From NCBI RefSeq assembly GCF_017353415.1, contig NZ_JAFMPX010000004.1, forward strand, positions 1 to 64,000: a stretch of 64,000 nt of DNA, in the 5' to 3' direction. Under the pieces are notes generated by a model. The model made no database searches and was not told the DNA's origin. It saw nothing but the letters and a program-made list of their open reading frames with translations. Numbering within the stretch: position 1 is the stretch's first letter; each line of letters opens with the position of its first letter. Both the position numbers and the translations under genes were made by a program. Source of the DNA: Arthrobacter sp. E3 (GTDB taxonomy: Bacteria; Actinomycetota; Actinomycetes; Actinomycetales; Micrococcaceae). Of this stretch, positions 15,239 to 27,600 are shown piece by piece.

Positions 15239-15831
15239 GCGTTGTCCTCTGCCTCTTTAAGGGAGTTTGAATCCTCAATGTATTTTGCCCCTGTTTCAGG
15301 GCAAACCCAAAAACCGCCCTCCTGCTTCAGCGGAAAGCCAGCCTTGCCGACCCAGCCCAGGCGGCGGGCCGGAACGCCTGCCATCAGCGCAAACGCGGGA
15401 ACATCCTTCGTCACCACGGAACCTGCTGCGATGGTGGCCCACCGGCCAATTGTTACGGGGGCTATGCAGACGGCGCGGGCCCCAATGGCTGCACCGTCCT
15501 CGATGGTGACCCCCACGGGCACCCAGTCGTGGGCGCTTTTCAGCGACCCATCGGGGCTGACGGCGCGGGGGTAGGTGTCATTGGTGAGCACCACGGCCGG
15601 GCCGATGAACACGCCGTGGCCCAGGACTGCCGGCTCATACACCAAGGCATAGTTCTGGATCTTGGTGTTGTCGCCGATGCGCACGCCTGTGCCCACATAG
15701 GCACCGCGGCCAACAATGCAATTCTGGCCAAGAACCGCGTCTTCGCGCACTTGGGCCAAATGCCAAACCTTGGTGCCTTCACCGATTGCAGCGTCCTCCG
15801 ACACGTCGGCGCTGGGTGCTACATAACTCAT
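15235..15831 (-). CDS. wbpD: Left-handed beta-helix N-acetyltransferase, WbpD-like
   Basis: Starting at ATG 15831 (AGGAG 7 nt upstream), the 198-residue protein is built of hexapeptide repeats (IGEGTKVWHLAQVREDAVLG, VGTGVRIGDNTKI, IEDGAAIGARAVCIAPVTIG). It ends with AGVPARRLGWVGKAG and a C-terminal CPETGAKY segment. This is the WbpD/WlbB type, which acetylates the 3-amino group of UDP-GlcNAc(3N)A with acetyl-CoA to give UDP-GlcNAc(3NAc)A. A start eight codons earlier is possible but has no ribosome-binding site. The gene is coupled to the aminotransferase by a 4-bp overlap. Confidence 0.88.
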   Translation of the reverse strand: MSYVAPSADVSEDAAIGEGTKVWHLAQVREDAVLGQNCIVGRGAYVGTGVRIGDNTKIQNYALVYEPAVLGHGVFIGPAVVLTNDTYPRAVSPDGSLKSAHDWVPVGVTIEDGAAIGARAVCIAPVTIGRWATIAAGSVVTKDVPAFALMAGVPARRLGWVGKAGFPLKQEGGFWVCPETGAKYIEDSNSLKEAEDNA

Positions 15832-15876
15832 GCTGTTTCTCCTGACTCGGCCCACGGGGTGGACGAATTGAGCTTT

Positions 15877-17166
15877 CTAGGCCTTGCCGATGACGCGGTA
15901 GGTGACGCCGTCCCACTTCTCGGCGGAGCTGACACGGCGCCCGTCAATGAAGGCCCTAACACCCGGCAGGTCCGCCGGGGTCAAATCGCGGTACTCTGCG
16001 TGGTCTGCCTGCACCACGGCGGCGTCAACGGCCTCTCCCAGGTGGTACGGGGCAAAGCCAAGCTTTTCCAGCTCGGCATCCGTGTACATCGGATCATGTA
16101 CCAGGGCCGTGCCACCGCGGCGGTTGATCGCCTCCACCGCGTCAAAGACCCCAGAGAACGCCGTTTCCTTCACGCCACCCCGGTAGGCCGCACCGAGTAC
16201 GACGACGCGTGCCCCGGCCAGATCGCCATAGGCACCCTCGAGCAGACCGATGGTGTAGTCGGGCATGTCTGCGTTGGCTGCCCGCGCGGCGCGGACCACC
16301 GTGGCGTCGGGATCATTCCACAGGTACAGGCGCGGGTAGACGGGGATGCAGTGTCCACCAACGGCAATGCCGGGCTGGTGGATGTGGCTGAACGGCTGCG
16401 AGTTGGAGGCGGCGATAACTTGGTAGATGTCGATCCCCGCCTTTGCGGCAAAGCGGGCAAACTGGTTCGCAAGACCGATGTTGACGTCGCGGTAGGTGGT
16501 TTCGGCCAACTTGGCGAGTTCGGAAGCCTCAGCGGAGCCGAGATCCCAGACACCGTTGGCGCGGTTCAGGTCAGGGCGGTCGTCAAAGTCCAGCACCGAC
16601 TCGTAAAATTCAATCGCCTTGGCTGCACCGGCTTCTGACAGGCCGCCAATGAGCTTGGGGTATTTGCGCAAGTCCTCAAAGACGCGGCCGGTCAGCACGC
16701 GTTCAGGGGAGAACACGAGGTGGAAGTCCTCGCCCTCGACCAGGCCGGAGGCGGCTTCCAGCGCCGGCTTCCAGCGGCTGCGGGTGGTGCCGACTGGAAG
16801 GGTTGTCTCGTAGGAGACCAGCGTGCCTGCGCTCAGGTGCTTACCCAATTCGGCTGTGGCGGCATCCATCCAACCAAAGTCGGGTTTGGCCTCCGAGTCG
16901 ACGAACAACGGCACCACCAGCACCACGGCGTCGGCGCCGGGAACTGCCTGGGCGTAGTCCGTCGTCGCCCGCAACTTGCCAGCCGGCACGAGCTCGGAAA
17001 GCTTCTCCTGCAGGTGTGCTTCGCCGGGGAACGGTTCCGTTCCTGCGTTGACAAGGTCCACAACGGCTTGGTTTACATCCACGCCAACAACATCGTGGCC
17101 CTTGGAAGCAAATTGAACTGCCAGTGGCAAGCCGATCTTACCGAGTGCGATTACTGCAATCTTCAC
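15877..17166 (-). CDS. wbpA: Nucleotide-sugar dehydrogenase, WbpA-like UDP-GlcNAc 6-dehydrogenase
   Basis: The 429-residue protein of the UDP-glucose/GDP-mannose dehydrogenase family has the N-terminal NAD site (IAVIALGKIGLPLAVQFASK), TTLPVGTTRSRW, FHLVFSPERVLTGRVF, the substrate region LAKLAETTYRDVNIGLANQ and the catalytic cysteine in GIAVGGHCIPVYP. It carries out the two-step oxidation of C6 to the uronic acid. By position it is the first gene of the Wbp-type operon and should make UDP-GlcNAcA. A UDP-ManNAc dehydrogenase (WecC type) is the alternative, but the three following genes favour WbpA. It follows a terminator at about 17280, so this operon has its own promoter in 17167-17270. Confidence 0.88.
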   Translation of the reverse strand: MKIAVIALGKIGLPLAVQFASKGHDVVGVDVNQAVVDLVNAGTEPFPGEAHLQEKLSELVPAGKLRATTDYAQAVPGADAVVLVVPLFVDSEAKPDFGWMDAATAELGKHLSAGTLVSYETTLPVGTTRSRWKPALEAASGLVEGEDFHLVFSPERVLTGRVFEDLRKYPKLIGGLSEAGAAKAIEFYESVLDFDDRPDLNRANGVWDLGSAEASELAKLAETTYRDVNIGLANQFARFAAKAGIDIYQVIAASNSQPFSHIHQPGIAVGGHCIPVYPRLYLWNDPDATVVRAARAANADMPDYTIGLLEGAYGDLAGARVVVLGAAYRGGVKETAFSGVFDAVEAINRRGGTALVHDPMYTDAELEKLGFAPYHLGEAVDAAVVQADHAEYRDLTPADLPGVRAFIDGRRVSSAEKWDGVTYRVIGKA

Positions 17167-17278
17167 GTTTTAGTAGCCTTTTCTTATGTAGCCTGGTGAT
17201 GGTCCGGAGCATGCTTCCACCGGCAATTACCCACTAGAATATCGGCCTTTGTGCCGACTTCGCTTCAGGTGAGAGCAA

Positions 17279-17298
17279 AACCACCCCGAGGGGTGCAA
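17279..17298 (-). terminator. Terminator after the DUF6541 gene
   Basis: On the minus strand CACCCC-TC-GGGGTG is followed by GTTTTGC, a short GC hairpin with a modest T stretch about 30 nt after the DUF6541 stop. It separates the galactan/export operon from the wbpA operon. The arms are only 6 bp, so strength is uncertain. Confidence 0.5.
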
Positions 17299-17327
17299 CA
17301 AAGGGACTCCCGCAGGGCCGCTGTTCA

Positions 17328-19301
17328 TCACCAGCAGGCCGTCACTCGGTAGAGTTTTGCAGCGCCCTGCTCATCAACCAACACCGCCGTGCCGGAATCA
17401 GCCAAATTCTGCAGCCCGCCAAAGTCTTTGCTGTCGGGATGATTCAGCAGGTATTGGTTACCGAAGTCAAGTACGTACCTGACGTTGAGCTTCCGGACGG
17501 CATTGCACACGGCCGGATTGGAATTTGCCGTGTTCAGTTTTTCCTCCACAAGTTCCTCAGCGGGCGTGCCCTTTTGCGAAAGGTGGTAGCGCAACACCTT
17601 TCGGTTTGCAAACGCATAGACCAGGCCGGAGCCGTTCCATGGATTGCCTGCAATGACGGCATCTGCAGGCACTTCACTGTCAATCCGAGCCAGCAGTTTG
17701 TACTCGTCGTCGGAGAGTATGGATGATGATGTGTTCCGTTCATAGAACACCTTTTGCCCTCCGATGTAGTTCCGGATAGTGCCCACCTGCGTGCCAAGGA
17801 CCAGCAAGGCGAACAGCACGAGCACCAGCGCAGCGCCCAGCGTTTTGGTCCACCCGGGTGCGTTCCCTGAAAGCTTGGACACGGCTGAGAGAACAACTTC
17901 CACGACGCGGCTGAATCCAATTGCTGCCAGAACCACTGCGAAGATGGTCAGGTATGCGGCGACCCGGTTCGTGTCCGCATACCAGATACCCGTAAGGAAC
18001 GTTCTGATAAATCCCCGGTCCAACGAAGCGTCCGTAACGTACAGCGAGCCGGCCACTGCATAGCTGAGCAACCACCAAATTTGGGTTCTTTTGCCCAAAA
18101 TGATGGCACCGCCCATGACCGCCAGAATGGAGATGACCCAGGTCGCTTCGGTTCCCATGACACCGTTGGCAACCACTTCGCCGATGGCGCCCGGAACATT
18201 CGTGTGGGGTGTCCATCCGCTGTAGTCTCCCGGACGCAGTTTCATCCACAACACATAGGCAATAGCCAAACCGGCGGCCAAGGAAGCTGCCACCATGGCG
18301 TATCTCCAGAGCCGCGCCTTCGCCTTCAGCAAGCCCGCGACGTGGACGCCGACAGCCCAAAGGACGATGGGAGCGCCGAAGGCCATCAATGCGCCTATTG
18401 CGCTCATGTGGGAGAACGCCAAGCCGGGAACCATAATCACTGCCGCGGCCCACAGCCGCAGGGGCCGTTCCTGGTGATCGGACAGCCTGCACAGCAGGAT
18501 CACAACGGCTAGAGCCGCCGGCAGGGCACTGACGGAAAGCATATTGGGGAACAGCGGGCCCCAGACAAGCAGCAGGAACGGGAAGGCCACCATGCCTGCG
18601 GAGGCAATGCCAGCCGCCACCAGCGCAACGGGTTTGGGACCGGCCACCACCCTTGTAAGAAAAATAATGGAAATGGGCCAAATGATGGCGGCAACCACCA
18701 TGTTAACGGCGTTTTCCGCCACTGCAATGGGGGTGCCCGTCAGCTGAACAAGCAAGGCAGCAAGGTCATGCCAGACGGCAGGATAAACGGCGCCCAGCCC
18801 CTGTCCGCCGGCCATCTGGCCCAGTGTGAGAGTTGACCCATTTCCCGTGTCCAGAATGTGCCTGACAGCGTTGAGCTGAAAGACGTTATCGTAGCGTTGG
18901 GAGATGTTGTCCGGGGCCCCCACCAACTGCATGAACCGCCGGGCAATAAGCACTGCAGTAACAGCAGCACCCAGCAACATTGCAACAAGCCCCAGCCAGG
19001 AATCCCGGTGAAAGCCGGCACGGTTGGTGTTCTTCTGCCGAAAGTCGGTCACCAGCCACGCTGCAACGCACGCGGTAGCGCCAAGGACCACAACGGGCCA
19101 GACGCTCCAATTCACCCGCACAAACGGGGCCACGACTGCTGCAACGCCAACCACCGAAAGCGACAGCAGAGGGGCCAGCCCGAGCAAGGTTGTGCGCCGG
19201 AAGCCCAAGGCGTAAGCCAAGGCGCCCCCTGGTACCAGCACAAGGGCAATACATACCAGCACTACTGGCACGGCGGTCCACCAGGACACGTTTTCCTCCA
19301 A
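17328..19301 (-). CDS. Large polytopic membrane protein (DUF6541-like)
   Basis: The 657-residue protein begins with a membrane segment (WTAVPVVLVCIALVLVPGG) and has about a dozen predicted membrane spans, then an extracytoplasmic C-terminal region of about 130 residues (from NYIGGQKVFYERNTSSS). The first outer loop (LVGAPDNISQRYDNVFQLNA) contains acidic and aromatic residues of the kind GT-C-fold glycosyltransferases use, but no firm catalytic motif is visible. The architecture resembles DUF6541 proteins found in actinobacterial polysaccharide loci. It is the last gene behind the Wzm/Wzt exporter, so it may decorate or polymerise the exported glycan on the outer face. This is inference from context. 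Confidence 0.7.
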   Translation of the reverse strand: MEENVSWWTAVPVVLVCIALVLVPGGALAYALGFRRTTLLGLAPLLSLSVVGVAAVVAPFVRVNWSVWPVVVLGATACVAAWLVTDFRQKNTNRAGFHRDSWLGLVAMLLGAAVTAVLIARRFMQLVGAPDNISQRYDNVFQLNAVRHILDTGNGSTLTLGQMAGGQGLGAVYPAVWHDLAALLVQLTGTPIAVAENAVNMVVAAIIWPISIIFLTRVVAGPKPVALVAAGIASAGMVAFPFLLLVWGPLFPNMLSVSALPAALAVVILLCRLSDHQERPLRLWAAAVIMVPGLAFSHMSAIGALMAFGAPIVLWAVGVHVAGLLKAKARLWRYAMVAASLAAGLAIAYVLWMKLRPGDYSGWTPHTNVPGAIGEVVANGVMGTEATWVISILAVMGGAIILGKRTQIWWLLSYAVAGSLYVTDASLDRGFIRTFLTGIWYADTNRVAAYLTIFAVVLAAIGFSRVVEVVLSAVSKLSGNAPGWTKTLGAALVLVLFALLVLGTQVGTIRNYIGGQKVFYERNTSSSILSDDEYKLLARIDSEVPADAVIAGNPWNGSGLVYAFANRKVLRYHLSQKGTPAEELVEEKLNTANSNPAVCNAVRKLNVRYVLDFGNQYLLNHPDSKDFGGLQNLADSGTAVLVDEQGAAKLYRVTACW

Positions 19302-19397
19302 GGTTGAGGGCGGCCTTACCGTGTGCGGGGATTATCGCAAGATGCTGATTTCCCTGCTGAACAAGCTGCCAGGCAATACTAAGGCTTTTGGGTGCTG

Positions 19398-20126
19398 CTA
19401 GCTGCGAAGCTTAGCAATGACATCGTCAACGGGACCATCCATGATGGCGTGTCCCTGCTGCATCAGAATGCCCCGGTCGCAAACCTTGGCCACGACATCC
19501 AAATCATGGCTGACAACAATCAAGGTTTTTCCGGCTGTATGAAGTTCTTTGATTTTAGCCAGGCACTTCTTTTGGAAGGGCTCGTCGCCCACCGCAAGAA
19601 TCTCGTCGATGAGAAAGACGTCGGGATTCGTATGGACTGCGACAGAGAATGCCAGGCGCAGGTACATCCCGGAGGAGTAGAACTTCACTTCCGTGTCGAT
19701 GAACTCCTCAATCTCGGAGAAGGACACGATGGAGTCGAAAGCCGCATCGATCTCATCCCTACTCATGCCCAGGATCGCACCGTTGAGGTAGACGTTGTCC
19801 CTGCCGCTGAGGTCCGGATGAAATCCCGCCCCCACCTCGATCAACCCGGCCACCCGTCCGCGTGTGGCGATGCTTCCCGTGTCCGGCAGCATCACGCCGG
19901 AGATGTGTTTGAGGAGGGTTGATTTTCCAGAGCCGTTCAGGCCAAGCAACGCCACGGATTCCCCGGTGGCAATGTTCAAGGTGATGCCACTCAAAGCGTA
20001 AAACTTCTTGGACAGATCCCCCTTTCGGCCCTTCATAATCCACACAAAAGCTTCCTTGAGGGACCGGGTGTGGCGCAGCACGAATTTCTTGCTGACATTT
20101 TTGATTTCAATGGAGTTGGTGGTCAT
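19398..20126 (-). CDS. wzt: Polysaccharide ABC exporter ATP-binding protein (Wzt/TagH type)
   Basis: The 242-residue ATPase has Walker A LLGLNGSGKSTLLKHISGVM, the signature region YSSGMYLRLAFSVAVH, Walker B DVFLIDEILAVGDEPF and the switch histidine in VVSHDLDVV. The early segment VSKKFVLRHTRSLKEAFVW and the short form without a carbohydrate-binding tail are typical of TagH- and Mycobacterium RfbE-type exporters. It pairs with the permease encoded immediately upstream, whose stop abuts this start. Together they move a lipid-linked glycan, most likely the galactofuranose polymer made by the two preceding genes, across the membrane. Confidence 0.93.
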   Translation of the reverse strand: MTTNSIEIKNVSKKFVLRHTRSLKEAFVWIMKGRKGDLSKKFYALSGITLNIATGESVALLGLNGSGKSTLLKHISGVMLPDTGSIATRGRVAGLIEVGAGFHPDLSGRDNVYLNGAILGMSRDEIDAAFDSIVSFSEIEEFIDTEVKFYSSGMYLRLAFSVAVHTNPDVFLIDEILAVGDEPFQKKCLAKIKELHTAGKTLIVVSHDLDVVAKVCDRGILMQQGHAIMDGPVDDVIAKLRS

Positions 20127-21027
20127 TAGAGCTCCTGCGCAAAGCGGCCTTCAAGCCGCCGAAAGACCAGCTGTCCGAGGATGAGCACTGTCAGGGAAAT
20201 GGCCAGGCCAACCGGAATCCACAAGGAGGCCAAGTTGGGCACCAACGCCACCGTTTCAATTGTTGTGGGATACCAGAATGCCCGATGGAAGCTCTCCACG
20301 GCCACCGTCAGAGGGTTGAGTTGGTAAACGGCAAACCAAGTGGGACCAACTTTATTGTGAACCATTTCCCACGAGTAGAGCACCGGAGATGCCCACGTGG
20401 CGACCAGCAAGAGCATGTCCACGAAGTTTTCTGCGTCGCGAAAGTACACATTGACCGCGCCGAAGAAAAGGCCAAGGCCTGTAGCCAGCAGACCCACCAT
20501 GACGAAGGCAGCCAGTGCCACTCCAATCTCGATGAACCCCGGGCGCCAGCCATTGAGCAGACAAACGAAGCCCAGAATCAACACCTGGGGCAGGAAGTGC
20601 ACGGCCGAGACCCACACCGAGGCCACGGGGAACAGCTGGCGTGGCAGGTAGATCTTTTGGATGAGGCCGGAGTTTCCCACCACGGAGCGTGCGGCGTTGC
20701 CCAAAGCTTCGGTGAAGAAGTTGATCAGGGCAATGCCGGAAAACAGGTAGATGGCATAGTTGGGCATCCCGGACCTGTTGGTTGGGCTCTGCTCCAAACC
20801 CAGAAATACTCCCAACGCAATGTAAAATACGACGAATTGCATGCCGGGCTTCACGTAGGACCACATAATGCCCAGGATTGAACCGCGGTACCGGACTTTC
20901 AGTTCTTTTTGCACCAGAAGGGTCAAAAGATACCGTGACCGGAAAACATCCCTCAGCCCGCTGCCGTGCCCGGGGCTGGTGAGCGGGGGAAGAGTGCCTG
21001 ACGAACCGGTTCTCCCCACCTTTACTG

Positions 21028-21031
<4 letters not shown>
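20126..21031 (-). CDS. wzm: Polysaccharide ABC exporter permease (Wzm/TagG type)
   Basis: The 301-residue ABC-2 permease has a cytoplasmic N-terminus with a DVFRSRYLLTLLVQKELKVR amphipathic segment, followed by SILGIMWSYVKPGMQFVVFY and six predicted membrane spans. The motif NSGLIQKIYLPRQLFPVASV is characteristic of TagG/Wzm proteins. Its start overlaps the GlfT2-like gene stop by 4 bp and its stop overlaps the ATPase start. In mycobacteria the equivalent pair exports the lipid-linked galactan. Confidence 0.92.
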
Positions 21032-24630
<3,599 letters not shown>

Positions 24631-27600
24631 ATGCTGCTTGAAGTCACGGTCGTGGCTGGCCCCGGTCCCGGCACCGGAACTGTATGTCCGGCTGCTCCCT
24701 TTTCACCCATGGAGCTCAGCATCACGTGGCCATCCGGCCAATCAGGGTCAAGCGGTTCAGGTCTGTCGTTGCAACGTGCTTTGGTTCAGCGCTGGCCCGG
24801 TTACTTTTTCACTGTTGCAGGCCAGCCGCTCCAGGCTTTGGAGGCGGGCACAGTCCCTCTTGTCAACGGCGCTGTTGTAGTGGCTTGGCAGGAAAGCCCA
24901 GGTCACCATAAATCTGGTGTCGCGGACGACGCATCTAGTAACCGCACCCCAGACGTCCAGCGTTCTATAGCCGACTTCCAAGATATTGACGGGTCAATCA
25001 CAGCAGTGCTGGCGGTCTGTTCAGGACCAGGGGCAGGCGCTATTTTTGCTTTACGCAGGGGAACATACTCGCTGGGCCGTGGGCAGTGCCGCATCCGGGT
25101 GGAGGACCCTTCGTTGTCCAGGCACCACGGCACGTTGGTGGTGAATGCCCATGGGATTACCCTGCGTGCCACTGAGGGGTCCAGTGGATTCAGCATTCGC
25201 TCCGCCAATGATTCCCCGACTGCGAGCGCTGAGCGCTTCAATGGCACGGTGGTCCTTGAAGTGGGAGATTCAGTTTCCTGCGGGAGCAGCATCCTTGAGC
25301 TTCGTTTCCACGATCCCGTGCTGACTCTTTCGGATTTCGAACCGCACCTACTGGATTCTGCAGCGATGAGGCCTTTGTCTGTGTCGCATCCTGCTGGCTC
25401 CCAGCGCAGCCGTGTCGCCTTGACTATTGCAGGATGCCTGCCCTTGGTGTTGGGCGTGGGGCTTGCACTGGTGACTGGTTCGTGGATGTTCCTGGCCTTT
25501 GCAGCCATGGGTGCCATGGCGGCGTTGGTTCCTTTGTTCGGTGGGCGCAAGCGGCGCAATGCGTTCCGGGGCGCTGTCGACGCTGCAGTTCGGCAGGATG
25601 CCAGCCGGCGTTCACGTGCCTTCCCCGATGCAGGAACGTTGATGGTTGCCAGCCGAGCAGGGCCTACACCTCCCCAGCCCCAACGTTCCGGGGTACAGAC
25701 AACGCTGCGTTTTGGCACTGCTGCCCAGCCAGCTGCGCTTGAGGTGACACCTGCCGATCCAGGATTCTCGGCTCCACGGCTGCCTGCACTCCCTTTCTGC
25801 ATTCCGCTGTCTGCGATGCCCGTCACCGTTAGGGGTCCTGCTGGTGCAGTGCTCTCACTGTTGCACTATGTGGTGATGCAATTGGATGCTGCCGACATTC
25901 CGGTGGTTCTGCTGGGTTCGGCAGGTACCATCCCCTTGGCGGCCAGGTTCCTGCCCCACATAGTGCTTGCAACATCGGGCTCTGCGGCTACCCATGCCCT
26001 GGCACAATTACGTCTTGGTGCGGGCGTTGGCTCTGGCGCCCATGCAGCGGTGTTACTACTTGTGGATGAGCCGGCCTGTGCCTGGATCAGTCCCAGCCCA
26101 GGGCTGCGCGTTGTGCACTTCGCAGTGCACCCTTCCCGTCACCAAGGCACATTGGCAAGCACCTGTGCTGGCACAGAGCCCCCGCATGGTCCAGCCGGAC
26201 CAACCGCCGGATCCCTCACTGCCGCCTCATCCGGAATTGACGCTGCCGACAGTGAAACCGCTGCAATGTTCGCCACAGTTGAAATGCGTGCTGCAGGAAA
26301 CCACCTAACTGGCACTTTTGCCAATCAGGAGTTCACCCCCGATGGTGTGCCACCCACAGTATTTGACGCCTATTGTCGCCGTCGTGCTTTATCCGTGGCG
26401 GGTCTGGAAAAGGGACCTTCCGCACAGGGGCCATTGGAGCCCAATACGCTGCCGCTTCGTGAGCTGTGCTCGCGTGATGCCGTCATTGCGCAATGGAAGC
26501 TCTCCCATGGAGGCCCACTGCGTCCAATTTCGTTGGGCCAATCAGCTGAGGGCCCCACCAAGTTTGATTTTCTCCACGACGGTCCGCACCTGCTGCTTGG
26601 AGGCACCACAGGATCGGGGAAATCAGAACTTTTACGAACTCTCGCGGGGAGCTTGGCAGTGGCGCACTCCCCCGCAGACCTGCAGTTTGTGTTCTTCGAC
26701 TTCAAGGGTGGCGCAGGGTTGGGAACATTGCGCAAGTTTCCGCACACCAGCTCACTTATTACCGATTTGGGCGGCGACGCCATGGATCGCACCTTGGCAT
26801 CACTGCGTGCCGAACTCCATCTCCGTGAAGCTGCGCTTGCCGCCTGCGAAGCTGCCGACAGCGACTCCTACCGCGCCGCAGCGCTGCATCATGGTGCTGT
26901 TGAACGCACAGGAGCGCATGGCATGGCCCACCTGGTGGTCATTATCGATGAGTTCAGGGTGCTGGTTGACCAGTTCCCGGACGCCATGGCTGAACTGATG
27001 CGCATTGCCGCCGTGCGGCGGTCGTTAGGCATCCATCTGGTGATGGCTACCCAACGTCCACAAGGTGCCTTGAATGCGGATATCCGTGCCAACGTGACAA
27101 GTTCAATCTGCTTGCGGGTACAGTCCACCTTCGACTCCACCGATGTCATTGGCACCGGTGTGGCCGCAGCCATCAGCGTGACCACCCCAGGCCGGGCTTT
27201 CATCAGCAAGGCCGGTGCTGCGCCACAGGAGTTCCAAAGTGCAGCCCTCCGCCTGCCTTCTGTTGGCACCGGCCTGGGACCGGTGTTGGAGGATCCCGGT
27301 GAACGGATGTCCTTCCTACCTGCCTACTCCTCAGATCCAGGAGGCATCACAAGCGACGTGGCTGCTGTTGCCGGTCTCATGGTTGAGGCGTGGCAGCAGT
27401 ACCGTTCCGAGGACACCACGCTTCAGCCGGCCGCTGCCGTTATCGCTGCTGAACTGCCACCGGAGGTGGACGTGGGCCGCACACGCAGCGAAGGTGCCCC
27501 CTACTGTGAAGGATCCCCCGTCAGTGAAAGAGCCCTCGGCAGTAATTCATCACTGCTGCTGGGATTCGTGGACGTGCCGCTACGCCAGAGTGTGGAGCCT

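Noticed and set aside
14300-15574. 424-codon plus-strand frame across the aminotransferase and acetyltransferase genes
   Set aside because: Antisense to two genes with full motifs and normal lengths; a third-codon-position GC artefact.
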